A DNA stretch of 41,097 nucleotides from an uncultured Acidobacteriota bacterium (lineage in GTDB: Bacteria > Acidobacteriota > Vicinamibacteria > Fen-336), in the NCBI GenBank assembly GCA_902826455.1, contig CADEEV010000040.1, forward strand, positions 1 to 41,097, read 5' to 3'. Each line of letters begins with the position of its first letter. Within the stretch, counting starts at the first letter, position 1. Below are positions 8,042-18,569 of this stretch, one piece after another. The position numbers were made by a program, and so were the translations under genes. The notes below the pieces were generated by a model. That model did not search any database. It was not told the origin of the DNA and worked only from the letters and a program-made list of their open reading frames with translations.

Positions 8042-8066
8042 GGGCGGGCCGAGAGGCCCGCCCTTT
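8042..8066 (+). terminator. Intrinsic-type terminator after lipoprotein paralogue 3
   Basis: A perfect 9-bp GC stem (8042-8050 with 8055-8063) closed by a GAGA tetraloop (GNRA type) and followed by TTT. It separates paralogues 3 and 4, implying that they are separate transcripts or that read-through is reduced. Confidence 0.7.
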
Positions 8067-8088
8067 CCTAGGTTAACAGGGGGTTTCG

Positions 8089-8871
8089 ATGATGCAGCGG
8101 TGGGTCGGGTGGCGCGCGATCGCGCTCGGTGTGGTGCTCGCCTCGTGCGGCGGCAACGGTGGGGCGCCGCAGAGCCCGGTGGCGCCGGCCCCGGTGGTCG
8201 TGGGCGCCGGAGCGGGCTACGTCATGGCCTCGAGCCAGGGCCTGGCCCCCGAGGGCTTCAAGCTCGCGATGAAGCTCGACCCGAAACCGGGTGAGGACGG
8301 GATCATCCGCGCAGGCGAGCCGGTCACGGTCGAGGTCGACCTCTGCGGCTCGACCGCGGACGACGGCAAGACCCTTCACTACCTGTTCGACTGGGACTTC
8401 AACGACCTCGCCGACGTCGCGGGCACCGGCGACGACTGCGTCCAGAAGCACACGTATCGGGCGCCCAAGGACGCGACGAAGGACGTCGTGCTGGAATCGA
8501 ACGTGTGCGTCACGAACGGCGATCCCGGCGTCCACAACGGCAGCACCTACTTCTCCTGCCGGACGATCCGTGTCGCGCTGCAGCCGCGGCCCCAGGGCGT
8601 CTGTGCCGGGGCCTTCGCCGTGCCGGAGGGTTGCTACGCCTATCAAGGCGGCACGTTCGGCTGGGAAGGCGGCGCCGGTCCGTACGACGCGGTGGCGGTC
8701 TTCGAGGGCGTCGGCGACTGCAGCGGGCAGGCCGAGATCGAGTCGGGCCCCTACGCGGCCGCGTGCAGCGAGGCCGAAGCCGCCCAGCTGTGCGGCGGCC
8801 CGGCGAACTACATCGGCATCAACTTCGGCGGCGACGTGGGCCTCTATTTCTGCGGACAGCCGCCGGTCTAG
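8089..8871 (+). CDS. Cys-rich PKD-like lipoprotein, paralogue 4
   Basis: 260-aa predicted lipoprotein. Two adjacent ATGs (8089 and 8092) follow AGGGGG at 8078-8083. The signal peptide ends VLASC. Core signatures: MASSQGLAPEGFKLAMKLD, GEDGIIRAGEPVTVEVDLC, YLFDWDFNDLADVAGTGDD, QKHTYRAPKDATKD, NVCVTNGDPGVHNGSTYFSC. The C-terminal module has CYAYQGG, WEGGAGPYD, ACSEAEAAQLCGG and GLYFCG. It is the sister of paralogue 3. The stop codon lies in a 14-bp palindrome shared with the end of the convergent helicase gene. No known enzymatic function is visible. Confidence 0.85.
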   Translation: MMQRWVGWRAIALGVVLASCGGNGGAPQSPVAPAPVVVGAGAGYVMASSQGLAPEGFKLAMKLDPKPGEDGIIRAGEPVTVEVDLCGSTADDGKTLHYLFDWDFNDLADVAGTGDDCVQKHTYRAPKDATKDVVLESNVCVTNGDPGVHNGSTYFSCRTIRVALQPRPQGVCAGAFAVPEGCYAYQGGTFGWEGGAGPYDAVAVFEGVGDCSGQAEIESGPYAAACSEAEAAQLCGGPANYIGINFGGDVGLYFCGQPPV

Positions 8872-8881
8872 CTCGAGCTAG
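8868..8881. repeat. 14-bp palindrome containing both stop codons of convergent genes
   Basis: CTAGCTCGAGCTAG is a perfect inverted repeat. Its left TAG (8869-8871) ends the lipoprotein gene and its right CTA (8878-8880) is the TAG stop of the helicase gene on the minus strand. It has no loop or T-run, so it is not a convincing terminator. Confidence 0.7.
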
Positions 8882-11430
8882 GCGAGCGGGCCGAGGCGGT
8901 CGAGCCGCAGCATCGCGTCGCTCGTGGCCCGGGACGCGAGCAGATCGACAGTGAACTGCGCGACCCAGTCGTTGTCGCCCTCGGCGTCGATCAGCATCTG
9001 CTCGACACGCCACGTTCCCGGCGCGTCGGGCGGAGCCGGCTCCACGTGGGTGTGGCGGATGTTGCGGGCCTCGGGGTCGAGGCGGATGCCGGCCGGGTGC
9101 AGCGCCTTGTGGGCCTCGCGCGCGGTTTTGAGCCGGGCCGGCGTCCAGGCCGCACCGTCGGCGTCGCTGGCCGAATCGAACAGGGCCAGCGCCGCCTCGT
9201 CGTCGCCGATCGACCAGGCCCGCAGGAACGCGAACACGCGCGTCCGGACCATGGCCGTGAAGGCCTTGGTGTCCCGGGTGACGTCCTCGGGTAGCTCCGG
9301 CCGCGCCGGTCGGAGCTCCGGGCCCGCGAGCGGGACGTAGCTCGGGTCCTTCATCCGTTCCCATTCCTCGAGCAGGCTCGAGTCCACCTGCCGCAGCATG
9401 TCGCGCAGGTAGAGCTCGGTCTCGAGCACGGCGTCGCTCTTGAAGCCGTCGGGCACGTTCTGGCTGAGGACCTTGTACGTGCTGTTGAGGTGGCGGAGCA
9501 GCAGGCCTTCGCTGCGCTCGAGGTCGTACTCCTGCACGTAGTCGGAGAACGAACGGAAGCCCTCGAACATCTCGCGGGCGATCGACTTGGGCCGGATCGC
9601 CTCCTCGCCGACCCAGGGATGGCGGTCGGCGAAGGCGTTGAACGTGTTGTAGACGAAGTCGCGCAGCGGCTTGGGATGCTCCATCTTCTCGAGCTCCGCC
9701 ATGCGCTGGTCGTACTCGACGCCCTCGGACTTCATCTCGGCGACCTTGCGGTCCTTCAGCTTGTCGAGCTGGCGGCGCAGGATCGCCTCGGGGTTCTCCA
9801 GGATGCTCTCGACCAGCGTCAGCACGTCGAGGGCGTGGCTCTCGGCCTCGGGGTCGAGCAGCGGCAGCGTCTCGAGCAGGTAGAGCGAGAGCGCGTGGTT
9901 CATCGAGAAGTCTTCCTGGAGGTCGACGTTGACCCGGACCCGGGAGCCTTCGGCGCTGCGGGGCACGATCTCGACGATGCCGCGGGCCACGAGGGAGCGG
10001 AACAGCTGCCAGGCGCGCTTGAAGTGGCCCGCCTTCGCGTGCTCCGTCTCGTGGCTGTCGTGGATCAGGTGCTGCATCGCGCGGCAGCCGTCGGCCTTGC
10101 GCGACAGGACGTTCAGCAGCATGCCGTGGCTCACGTCGAAGCGCGAGGTGAGGCGCTCGGGCGGCGCCGTCATGAGGCGCTTGAACGTGTTGAGGTCCCA
10201 GTTGGCAAAGTTGCGCTCGGGGGGCTTGCGCTTCACGACCTTCTTGCCCTCCTTCGCCTTCTCGTCGAGCTTCAGGTTCTCGATGAAGTGCTCGGGGGCC
10301 TGGGCCACCACGTAGCCCTGGTCGTCGAAGCCCTTGCGGCCGGCCCGTCCCGAGATCTGGTGGAAGTCGCGGGCGGAGAGGATCGCGGTCTTCTGGCCGT
10401 CGAACTTGCAGAGCCGGCTGAACAGCACCGTGCGGATCGGCACGTTGATGCCGACGCCCAGCGTGTCGGTGCCGCAGATGACCTTGAGCAGGCCCTTCTG
10501 GGCGAGCTGCTCCACGAGCACGCGGTACTTCGGCAGCAGCCCCGCGTGGTGCACGCCGATGCCCTGCTTCAGCCACTTGCGCAAGGTCGGGCCGTACGGG
10601 CTCGAGAAGCGGAAGCCCTCGATCGCCTGGGCCACGGCGTTCTTCTCCTCGCGCGTCGCGAGGTTGAGGCTCGTGAAGTCCTGGGCGCTGTCCGCGGCGT
10701 CCTTCTGGGTGAAGCTCACGACGTAGACCGGCGCCTTGCCGTCGCCGACGAGGGTCTCGAGCATCTGGGCGATCGGGATCTGCGAGTAGGCGAAGTCGAG
10801 GGGCACCGGGCGGTCCGTGGCCTTCACGGTCGCGGTGGGGAGGCCGTTGAGCCGCGTCAGGCCCTCCTCGAAGTACGCGACGTCGCCGAGGGTCGCCGAC
10901 ATGAGGAGGAAGCGGCTGCGCGTGAGCGTCAGCAGCGGCACCTGCCAGGCGACGCCGCGGTCGCGGTCGGCGTACCAGTGGAACTCGTCCATGACCACGT
11001 CGTCGACGTCGGCGTCGGCTCCGTCGCGCAGGGCCATGTTCGCGAGCACCTCGGCCGTGCAGCAGAGGATCGGCGCGTCGTGGTTCACGGTCGCGTCGCC
11101 CGTCGAGAGCCCCACGTTCTCCGGGCCGAACTCGCGGCACAGGGCCATCCACTTCTCGTTGACGAGGGCCTTGATCGGGCAGGTGTAGACCGAGCGGCGG
11201 CGCTGCGCCATCGAGGCGAAGTGCAGCGCCGAGGCCACGAGGGACTTGCCCGAGCCCGTCGGGGTGTTGAGGATGACGTTCTTGTCCTCGAACAGCTCGA
11301 GGATCGCCTCCTCCTGCGCGGCGTAGAGCTCGAGGCCGCGGCTCGTGACGTAGTCGAGGAAGCCGCCCAGCAGCGCGTCGCTCCCGGTCTCGCCCCCGGG
11401 CGGGAGTCTCTGGAGGAGCGGACCGCTCAG
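8878..11430 (-). CDS. DExH-box helicase of the DUF3516 type
   Basis: Superfamily 2 (Ski2/HelY-like) helicase, ~850 aa. No ATG, GTG or TTG precedes the Walker A motif in this frame: the first is the GTG at 11238, which would remove NTPTGSGKS. Coding similarity runs back to near the end of the FHA-EAL gene, so I set the start at CTG 11430; this is uncertain. From there: Q-motif-like YAAQEEAI (36-43), Walker A (57-63), DEFH (148-151), SAT (178-180), and [10 protein letters not shown] in motif VI. The long C-terminal part, with its [10 protein letters not shown]-like end segment ([13 protein letters not shown]), is typical of the DUF3516 helicases. Presumably ATP-dependent RNA or DNA unwinding. 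It begins 4 bases after the FHA-EAL stop, so translation may be coupled. Family confident, start not. Confidence 0.85.
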   Translation of the reverse strand: MSGPLLQRLPPGGETGSDALLGGFLDYVTSRGLELYAAQEEAILELFEDKNVILNTPTGSGKSLVASALHFASMAQRRRSVYTCPIKALVNEKWMALCREFGPENVGLSTGDATVNHDAPILCCTAEVLANMALRDGADADVDDVVMDEFHWYADRDRGVAWQVPLLTLTRSRFLLMSATLGDVAYFEEGLTRLNGLPTATVKATDRPVPLDFAYSQIPIAQMLETLVGDGKAPVYVVSFTQKDAADSAQDFTSLNLATREEKNAVAQAIEGFRFSSPYGPTLRKWLKQGIGVHHAGLLPKYRVLVEQLAQKGLLKVICGTDTLGVGINVPIRTVLFSRLCKFDGQKTAILSARDFHQISGRAGRKGFDDQGYVVAQAPEHFIENLKLDEKAKEGKKVVKRKPPERNFANWDLNTFKRLMTAPPERLTSRFDVSHGMLLNVLSRKADGCRAMQHLIHDSHETEHAKAGHFKRAWQLFRSLVARGIVEIVPRSAEGSRVRVNVDLQEDFSMNHALSLYLLETLPLLDPEAESHALDVLTLVESILENPEAILRRQLDKLKDRKVAEMKSEGVEYDQRMAELEKMEHPKPLRDFVYNTFNAFADRHPWVGEEAIRPKSIAREMFEGFRSFSDYVQEYDLERSEGLLLRHLNSTYKVLSQNVPDGFKSDAVLETELYLRDMLRQVDSSLLEEWERMKDPSYVPLAGPELRPARPELPEDVTRDTKAFTAMVRTRVFAFLRAWSIGDDEAALALFDSASDADGAAWTPARLKTAREAHKALHPAGIRLDPEARNIRHTHVEPAPPDAPGTWRVEQMLIDAEGDNDWVAQFTVDLLASRATSDAMLRLDRLGPLA

Positions 11431-11434
11431 GAGC

Positions 11435-12532
11435 CTAGAGCTCGGTGGCCGGAACGGGGCGGTGGAAGAAGTAGCCCTGGGCGAGCTCGAAGCCGAGCTG
11501 CGCGCAGACCTTCGCGTCGGCCTCGGTCTCGATGCCCTCGGCGATGCCCCGGGCGCCGAGCTCGCGGGCCAGCGTCACGAGGGAGCGGACCATGCGCTGC
11601 TTCGACTCGGGGGCCTCGGCGATGCCGCTCACGAAGCGGCTGTCGAACTTCAGGTACTCGGGCGGCACCTCGGCGAGCTCGAGGAGGCGGGCCTGGCCGG
11701 CGCCGAAGTCGTCGTAGGCGAGGCTGATGTTGAGCTTCTTGAGCTGCGAGCGGAACTCGCGGATGCCGGCCGAGTCCACGATCGTCGACTCGTGGACCTC
11801 GATCGCGAGCTGGGCGTCGGGGGCGATCTCGCGCAGGTCCGTGAGGGACTCGACCAGGCTCGGCAGGGCCAGCTCCCGCGGATGGGTGTTGAGGAACAGG
11901 CTGCCGATCGAGGGGTGCACGCTCGCGATCTCGACGGCGCGCCGGCGGAAGATCTGGCTGAGCAGCGGCGCCTGGCCGATGCTGTCGGCGATATGGAGCA
12001 GCGCCTGGGGCCCCACGGGGAGCAGCGGGTGCCGGCCCCGGCCAAGGGCCTCGTAGGCGATCGCCTCGCCCGTGGCCATGAGCGAGATGGCCTGGAAGTG
12101 CATGGTCACGAGCTGATCGCGGATCAGCTCGTCCATCTCCCGGGTGCCCTTCACGAACTGCTCCGGGAGCGAGACCTCGCGCATCACCGCGGTCGTCTTG
12201 CGGTGGGACGAGAGCGCCTCTTCGAGACGGAACTCGAAGTCCGCGAAGTGGATGATGTCGCCGTCGCGCAGCGCCTCGTCCGTGATGCGCCGCCGGTTCA
12301 CGTAGGTGCCGTTGGTGCTCGACAGGTCCCGGACGTGGAGCTCGCCGTCCATCTCGTAGAACTCGGCGTGCTCGGTCGAGACCGACGTGCTGGGCAGCGT
12401 GAGTTCGAGGCCCGAGCGACGTCCCACCCGGAACGGGAGCTGGTTGATCGAGACGTTCCAGACGCGGCTGCCGCCGTCGATCAGGGAGCGCAGCACCCAG
12501 GGCGTCCGGACGATGTTGATGGGTGTCGTCAC
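11435..12532 (-). CDS. FHA-EAL protein: phosphothreonine-binding domain fused to c-di-GMP phosphodiesterase
   Basis: About 365 aa. FHA domain at ~15-110 with VGRRSG (36-41), STEH (52-55) and STNGTYVN (72-79), the phosphothreonine-binding residues. EAL domain at ~135-360 with EAL (161-163), Asn215, Glu245, DDFGAG (274-279), Lys295, AEGIET (331-336) and Gln352, so catalysis looks intact; the usual R after EAL is one place off in EALGRGR. It should degrade c-di-GMP in the cytosol, gated by a phosphorylated partner. I used GTG 12532; TTG 12541 is equally in frame and neither has a good Shine-Dalgarno. A CKSCG just upstream, still after the kinase stop, hints that an even earlier non-standard start is possible. 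The gene directly follows a Ser/Thr kinase, the obvious source of the FHA ligand. Confidence 0.9.
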   Translation of the reverse strand: MTTPINIVRTPWVLRSLIDGGSRVWNVSINQLPFRVGRRSGLELTLPSTSVSTEHAEFYEMDGELHVRDLSSTNGTYVNRRRITDEALRDGDIIHFADFEFRLEEALSSHRKTTAVMREVSLPEQFVKGTREMDELIRDQLVTMHFQAISLMATGEAIAYEALGRGRHPLLPVGPQALLHIADSIGQAPLLSQIFRRRAVEIASVHPSIGSLFLNTHPRELALPSLVESLTDLREIAPDAQLAIEVHESTIVDSAGIREFRSQLKKLNISLAYDDFGAGQARLLELAEVPPEYLKFDSRFVSGIAEAPESKQRMVRSLVTLARELGARGIAEGIETEADAKVCAQLGFELAQGYFFHRPVPATEL

Positions 12533-12579
12533 GCCCTGCAACGGTACGGAAGCGCCGCACGACTTGCAAGCCGCGGAGG

Positions 12580-13862
<1,283 letters not shown>

Positions 13863-13866
<4 letters not shown>

Positions 13867-14942
13867 CGGTTCTGGAGCAGGGCGAGGGCCTGACGCCGCA
13901 GCGAGTCGGGATGGTTCGCCGCGCGCAGCGCTTCCTCGAGCGTGATGCTGCCCTGCTCGATGTGGCGGAGTAGCGAGCCGTCGAGGCTCTGGGAGCCGAG
14001 GCTGTCGCGCGCCGAGGACTGCAGCATCGCGTCGACCTGGTACGTCTTGTTCTCGCGGATCAGGTTCGCCACCGCGTGATTCTGCAGCAGGATCTCGAGG
14101 GCGGCGATGCGCCCCTCGCCGCCGGTGCGCAGGCAGAGGTGCTGCGCGATCACGGCCTTCAACACGACCGAGAGCAGGCCGCGAACCTCCTCGCGGGCGT
14201 CCTCGGGAATCATGTCGACGATCCGGTCGACGGCCTTCGCCGCCGAGTTCGTGTGCAGGGTGCCGAAGACCAGCAGGCCCGTCTCCGCGGCCGAGAGCGC
14301 CAGCTGCATGGTCTCGAGGTCGCGCATCTCGCCGACCACGACCACCTGGGGCGCCTCGCGCAGGGCCGCCCGCAGGCCCGAGGCGAAGCTCTCGGTGTGG
14401 CGCCCGACCTCGCGCTGGGTGACGACGCTCTGGGCCGGCTGGTGCACGTACTCGATCGGGTCCTCGATCGTGATGATGTGCCGCTTCGACGTGCGGTTGA
14501 TCTCCTGGAGGATCGCGGCGAGCGTCGTGGTCTTGCCCGAGCCCGTGGGGCCGGTGATGAGGACGAGGCCCTGGCCGAGCCGGGTGAGGCGCGAGACCGC
14601 CGGCGGGAAGGCCAGGTCGCGCAGCGACGGGATGCGGGCCGGGATGAAGCGCAGCACGATGCCGAGGCCGTCGTTCTGGGCGAGGGCGCTCGCGCGGAAG
14701 CGCCCGACGCCCTCGAGGGCGTACATGAAGTCGACCTGGCGCTCGGTCTCGAGGGTGTCGCGCTGCTCGGGCGTGAGGATCTCGAGCACGAAGCGGCGCG
14801 CTTCCGCGTCGGACAGGGTCCGGAAGGGGAGCCGGATCAGCTGGCCGTTGTGGCGGATCGTCGGCACCTTGCCGGCGTGGAGGTGCAGGTCGCTCGCCTG
14901 TTGATCGGCCACCACCCGCAGGAACGAGTCGATGCGGGCCAT
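13863..14942 (-). CDS. pilT: Type IV pilus retraction ATPase PilT
   Basis: 359 aa, the usual PilT length. N-terminal PAS-like domain with ASDLHLHAG; Walker A GPTGSGKT (131-138); Asp box IEDPIEY; Walker B VVVVGEMRD with catalytic Glu205; His box GTLHTNS; and the AIRNLIRE-like C-terminal motif as AVANLIREN. It is a hexameric cytoplasmic ATPase that powers pilus depolymerisation and twitching. The segment before Walker B reads REAPQ instead of the common REDPD. The ATG follows the upstream HEAT-PilT stop after a single base (TGA-G-ATG), and its own stop overlaps the kinase start. It could equally be called PilU by some schemes. Confidence 0.95.
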
Positions 14943-14943
14943 C

Positions 14944-17697
14944 TCAGGCCGGCGCCCCGCCGCCCAGGCGGCTCTCGAAGTCCTTCTTGCTGACGGCCTT
15001 CATGTAGGCGTCCTCGGCCGAGATCTTGCCCTCGTCGCACAGCCGCGCGAGCTCCGAGTCCATGAGCTGCATGCCCGCCTCGCGCGACGTCGCCATGATC
15101 GAGGGGATCTGGAACGTCTTGCCCTTGCGGATCAGGTTCGAGATCGCGTCGTTGTTCAGCATCACCTCGACGGCCAGGCAGCGCCCAGGCGCGTCGCGGC
15201 GCGGGAGCAGGTACTGGCAGATCACGGCGTTCAGGCTGCCCGCGATCATCGTGCGGACCTGGTCGTGCTGGCCCGGAGGGAAGGCGTTGATGAGGCGGTC
15301 GACCGTGAGCGCCGCCGACGAGGTGTGGATCGTCCCGAAGACGAGGTGGCCGGTCTCGGCGGCCGTCACGGCGAAGGCGATCGTCGGCAGGTCGCGCATC
15401 TCGCCGATCAGGATGACGTCGGGGTCCTGGCGCAGCGTCCCGCGAAGGGCCTGGTCGAGCTCGCCGGTGTGGGTGTGGATCTCGCGCTGGTTGACGATGC
15501 TGAGGTCGCGGCGGTGCACGACCTCGATCGGGTCCTCGAAGGTCACGATGTGGCGGGCCGAGGTGCGGTTGATCTCGTTGATGATGGCGGCCAGCGTCGT
15601 CGACTTGCCGGAGCCGGTCGGGCCGCCCACCAGCACCAGGCCGTTCTTGAGATCGGCGAGGCCCTGCACCACGGGCGGCACGCCGAGGTCCTCGATGCGC
15701 GGGATCGTGCCCCGGACGATCCGGAACACGGCGCCCAGGCCGCCGAGCTGCTCGAAGACGTTCACGCGGAAGCGCAGGTCGTGCTCCGGGATCACGTACG
15801 AGAAGTCCGCCTCGCGGCCGGCGCGTACCCCGCGCACCTGCTGCGGCGAGAGGTGGCGCAGCAGCATGCCCGCCACGTCCTCGGCCCGCAGCACGTCCTT
15901 CGCGAGCACCGCGACGGAGCCGTAGCGGGTGACGTAGGGCTGGCGGCCCGGGGCCAGGATCAGGTCGTCGCAGTTGCGCTGCGACACCGCCACCAGCAGC
16001 TTGTCGAGGAACGAGAGCGTGTCGACGGCCGGGCCGGCCGGAGCGTCGAGGCGGGCCTGGAGCTCCTGGAGGACGTCGCGCGCCAGGGCGCGCACGGTGG
16101 ACGACGGGTCCTTGAGGGATGCGCGGATCGTGTCGGCGTGGCGCGTCGAGCCGAAGGCCTTGAGGCAGCGCAGCGCCGCGACCTGCACGTCCTCGTCTCC
16201 GGACGCGAGCTGCGAGACGACGCTCTCCTCGGCCTCGAGAGCGCTCGGCCCGAGCACCTCGAGGCCCTGCAGGCAGGCGATGCGCAGCTCGGCCTCGCGG
16301 CTCATGATGTCGGCCAGGTAGGGCACCGAGCGCGGATCGCGCTGGGCCGCGATCGCGTCCACCGCGCGCTCGCGCACCCACCAGTCCTCGTCGTTGAGGG
16401 CCGTGACCAGGAGCGCCCCCAGGGCGTCGGGCACGTGGAGGCGCGTGATCATGTCGACCGCGAACTGCCGCATCACGGGCGCCGGGTCCTGCAGGTAGGG
16501 CAGCACGTGGGCGAGCAGGGCCTCGCCCGCCAGCTCGATCAGCACGTCGGCCAGGCGCTCGCGCACCCACCAGTCCTCGTCGCGCAGGCAGCCGAGGAGT
16601 TTGGGCCAGAGCTCTCCATGGGGATCGCGCACCGTCTGGGCGAGCTCGACGGCGAGGCGCCGGATGTCGGCGTCCTTGCTGCGGAGCAGCCACACCACGG
16701 TGCGGGCCAGGTCGAGCTTGCCGGCGGCGCTGAGGCGCGCGAGGGCCTCGGCGGCCTTGAGACGCACCGTGATCTGGGCGTGGCCGAGGGTCTCGGCGAG
16801 CGGCCGCAGGACGTCGGGCGTGCCGATGGACTCGAGGGCCTCGATGGCCGCGAAGCGCACGAGCTGGGGACCCTCGCGCAGCTTCTCCTGCAGCATGTCG
16901 ACCGCGCGCTCGCTCGCGAACTTGCTCAGTCCCGAGACGGCCGCCGAGACGAGGCCGGGACGGGACGAGGCGAACAGCGGGGCGGCGCTCTCGAAGTACT
17001 CGTCCTCGCTTGCGATCGACGCCAGGGTCGCGACGGCGTGGCCGGCCACCGCCTCGGACGAGTCCCTCACGGCGGACGCGACGGCGCGCGCCGCCGCGGG
17101 GGCGTCCCGCGCCATGCAGCGGGCCGAGGCGAGCTGGTCGATCGTGAAGATCCTGTCCTCAGGCGTGCCGAAGGCGAGGGCGGCTCCGAGGGCCGCCACG
17201 GCGCGGTGCTCGCCGATCGCCACCAGGACCTCGACGATCTCCCGCCGGCTCTCGAGGCCGGGCTCGCGCACCATCTCCGAGAGCAGCTCGAAAGCGGTCT
17301 TGGCGCCGACCTCGCTCAGGACGCTGGCCGCCGTCGCGCGCAGGTTCGGGTCCGGGCTGCGCATGAGCGCGCACAGGGCCGGGTGGTCGAGGATGCTGTT
17401 CATGCGCGGCAGCAGCAGGGCGATCGCGGCACGCAGGGCGGGATCGGCGCCGCGCAGCGCCGAGACGAAGTGGGGGAACAGGCGCTTGTCGGGGAAGCGC
17501 TCGGCCAGGCGCTCGAAGGCGTGGACGCGCGCGTCGTGGCCGGGCTGCGACGGCGCCCCGGAGACCGTCAGCATCTGCAGGAGACGCAGGATGTCGGCGC
17601 TCTCCAGCTCCGAGGCGGCCAGGGCGAAGGCGTCGATCTCCGCGACGGAGGCCCACGGGCTGGCCTTGAAGATTCTGAGGGTCTCGGCAGCGTTCAT
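14944..17697 (-). CDS. HEAT-repeat/PilT fusion ATPase
   Basis: 917 aa. Residues ~1-545 are tandem HEAT-like helical repeats, including two copies of DEDWWVRER (373-381 and 436-444) 63 residues apart. Residues ~560-910 are a complete PilT-family ATPase: CDDLIL segment, Walker A GPTGSGKS (692-699), EDPIE (721-725), Walker B with Glu766, His box GTIHTSS, and NLIRKGK. It probably acts on pilus retraction together with the adjacent PilT, with the HEAT array as docking or regulatory platform (inference). The C-terminus is extended past a normal PilT by a short charged tail. First gene of the minus-strand run; ATG with no clear Shine-Dalgarno but a good candidate promoter upstream. Confidence 0.93.
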   Translation of the reverse strand: MNAAETLRIFKASPWASVAEIDAFALAASELESADILRLLQMLTVSGAPSQPGHDARVHAFERLAERFPDKRLFPHFVSALRGADPALRAAIALLLPRMNSILDHPALCALMRSPDPNLRATAASVLSEVGAKTAFELLSEMVREPGLESRREIVEVLVAIGEHRAVAALGAALAFGTPEDRIFTIDQLASARCMARDAPAAARAVASAVRDSSEAVAGHAVATLASIASEDEYFESAAPLFASSRPGLVSAAVSGLSKFASERAVDMLQEKLREGPQLVRFAAIEALESIGTPDVLRPLAETLGHAQITVRLKAAEALARLSAAGKLDLARTVVWLLRSKDADIRRLAVELAQTVRDPHGELWPKLLGCLRDEDWWVRERLADVLIELAGEALLAHVLPYLQDPAPVMRQFAVDMITRLHVPDALGALLVTALNDEDWWVRERAVDAIAAQRDPRSVPYLADIMSREAELRIACLQGLEVLGPSALEAEESVVSQLASGDEDVQVAALRCLKAFGSTRHADTIRASLKDPSSTVRALARDVLQELQARLDAPAGPAVDTLSFLDKLLVAVSQRNCDDLILAPGRQPYVTRYGSVAVLAKDVLRAEDVAGMLLRHLSPQQVRGVRAGREADFSYVIPEHDLRFRVNVFEQLGGLGAVFRIVRGTIPRIEDLGVPPVVQGLADLKNGLVLVGGPTGSGKSTTLAAIINEINRTSARHIVTFEDPIEVVHRRDLSIVNQREIHTHTGELDQALRGTLRQDPDVILIGEMRDLPTIAFAVTAAETGHLVFGTIHTSSAALTVDRLINAFPPGQHDQVRTMIAGSLNAVICQYLLPRRDAPGRCLAVEVMLNNDAISNLIRKGKTFQIPSIMATSREAGMQLMDSELARLCDEGKISAEDAYMKAVSKKDFESRLGGGAPA

Positions 17698-17736
17698 GTG
17701 GATGTCCGCGGGAAGGCTTGGATCGCGGACCGGCCG

Positions 17737-17765
17737 ACTATGTCACGTCGCCCGGACCTCTACAA
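17737..17765 (-). promoter_or_regulatory. Candidate promoter of the HEAT-PilT/pilT/kinase/FHA-EAL operon
   Basis: Read on the minus strand: -35 TTGTAG (17765-17760), exactly 17 bases, -10 CATAGT (17742-17737). It implies a leader of about 30 bases before the ATG at 17697. Pattern-based; no activator site recognised. Confidence 0.45.
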
Positions 17766-17783
17766 CGCGCGGAGGAGTGCGGT

Positions 17784-17789
17784 TAGACT
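17784..17789 (+). promoter_or_regulatory. Candidate -10 box of the PilZ gene
   Basis: TAGACT lies 10 bases before the ATG at 17800, in the same geometry as TAGAAT before the hydrolase at 3727, and no Shine-Dalgarno is at a usable distance. This suggests a leaderless PilZ message. No convincing -35. Confidence 0.35.
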
Positions 17790-17799
17790 CGCGCGCGAG

Positions 17800-18114
17800 A
17801 TGCGGAGCGAGCGCAGGGCGGCGCAGCGCGTGGCCTTCGGGTGCGAGGTCGAGTGCGAGGGTCCGCAGCCCGACCCGATCCGTCCCCAGATGCGCGACCT
17901 GAGCGCGACGGGCGCCTTCATCCAGTCCGCGACTCCGGTGGCGCTGGGCACGCGCCTCGCGCTGCGCTTCCAGCTCCCGGGCGGGGACGTGATGCTCGCC
18001 GCCGAGGTCGCCCGCACCACGCAGGACGGCGTCGGCGTGCGTTTCGTGGAGCTCTCCGAGCTCGATCGTCGGCTCATCGCCGACGCGATCGCGAGGGCAG
18101 GAGAGATGTCATGA
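17800..18114 (+). CDS. PilZ-domain protein (c-di-GMP receptor)
   Basis: 104-aa single-domain PilZ protein. The c-di-GMP-binding motifs are present: R-x3-R as RRAAQR near the N-terminus and the D/N-x-S-x-x-G motif as DLSATG. The rest is the beta-barrel (RLALRFQLPGG, VARTTQDGVGVRF). It would report cellular c-di-GMP to pilus or surface functions. I used ATG 17800, which puts the ERR...R motif at the N-terminus as usual; an in-frame ATG at 17740 would add 20 residues but has no ribosome site and overlaps the opposing promoter. It is divergent from the HEAT-PilT operon, whose FHA-EAL protein degrades c-di-GMP. Its stop overlaps the next gene's start (ATGA). Confidence 0.88.
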   Translation: MRSERRAAQRVAFGCEVECEGPQPDPIRPQMRDLSATGAFIQSATPVALGTRLALRFQLPGGDVMLAAEVARTTQDGVGVRFVELSELDRRLIADAIARAGEMS

Positions 18115-18569
18115 CCGGAGTCCTGCTGGCGTTGCTCCTGGCCGCCGCACCGGCGCCCCTCGCCGGGACCTACGCGCTCGCCGCGGCCGACGATCTCAGG
18201 ACCGACGGCACGCGGGTGCCGGCCTACGGGCCGAGCCCGCAGGGGCTCCTGGTGCTGTTCCCCGACGGTCGCTACGCGCTCCAGATCTACCGCTCCGACC
18301 GCAAGCCGTTCGCGTCCGCGAGCAAGAAGCAGGGAACGCCGGCCGAGTACGAGGCGGCGTCCCTGGGCATGAGCGCGCACTTCGGCCGCTACGTCGTGGA
18401 CGAGGCCGCCCACACGATCACGTTCGAGATCGAGGCGGCGAGCTTTCCGAACTGGAACGGCGCGAAGCAGACGCGGCCGTACGAGCTGAAGGACGGCGAG
18501 CTCAGCTATCGCGTGCCGCCGGCGCCGGACGGCACCGTGCCCTTGTCGGTCTGGAAGCGCGTTCCCTAG
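18111..18569 (+). CDS. Secreted lipocalin-like protein
   Basis: 152 aa with a short N-terminal signal (hydrophobic residues 3-15). The body fits the lipocalin-like (Lipocalin_5) family: LAGTYAL at the start, GPSPQGLLVLFPDGRYALQIY, a central helix-rich segment, FGRYVVDEAAHTITFEIE, SFPNW and QTRPYELKDGELSYRVP. Such proteins are small beta-barrels, some binding hydrophobic ligands; role here unknown. The ATG overlaps the PilZ stop by 4 bases (ATGA), with GGAGAG just upstream, so the two are an operon. Its TAG shares the CTAG with the stop of the convergent DNA polymerase gene. Confidence 0.8.
   Translation: MTGVLLALLLAAAPAPLAGTYALAAADDLRTDGTRVPAYGPSPQGLLVLFPDGRYALQIYRSDRKPFASASKKQGTPAEYEAASLGMSAHFGRYVVDEAAHTITFEIEAASFPNWNGAKQTRPYELKDGELSYRVPPAPDGTVPLSVWKRVP

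Noticed and set aside
9490-11727. 745-codon open frame on the plus strand
   Set aside because: Antisense to the helicase; low-complexity composition and no motifs.
14932-18114. 1060-codon open frame on the plus strand
   Set aside because: Only its last ~105 codons (the PilZ gene) are real; the rest is antisense to HEAT-PilT and has no recognisable domain.
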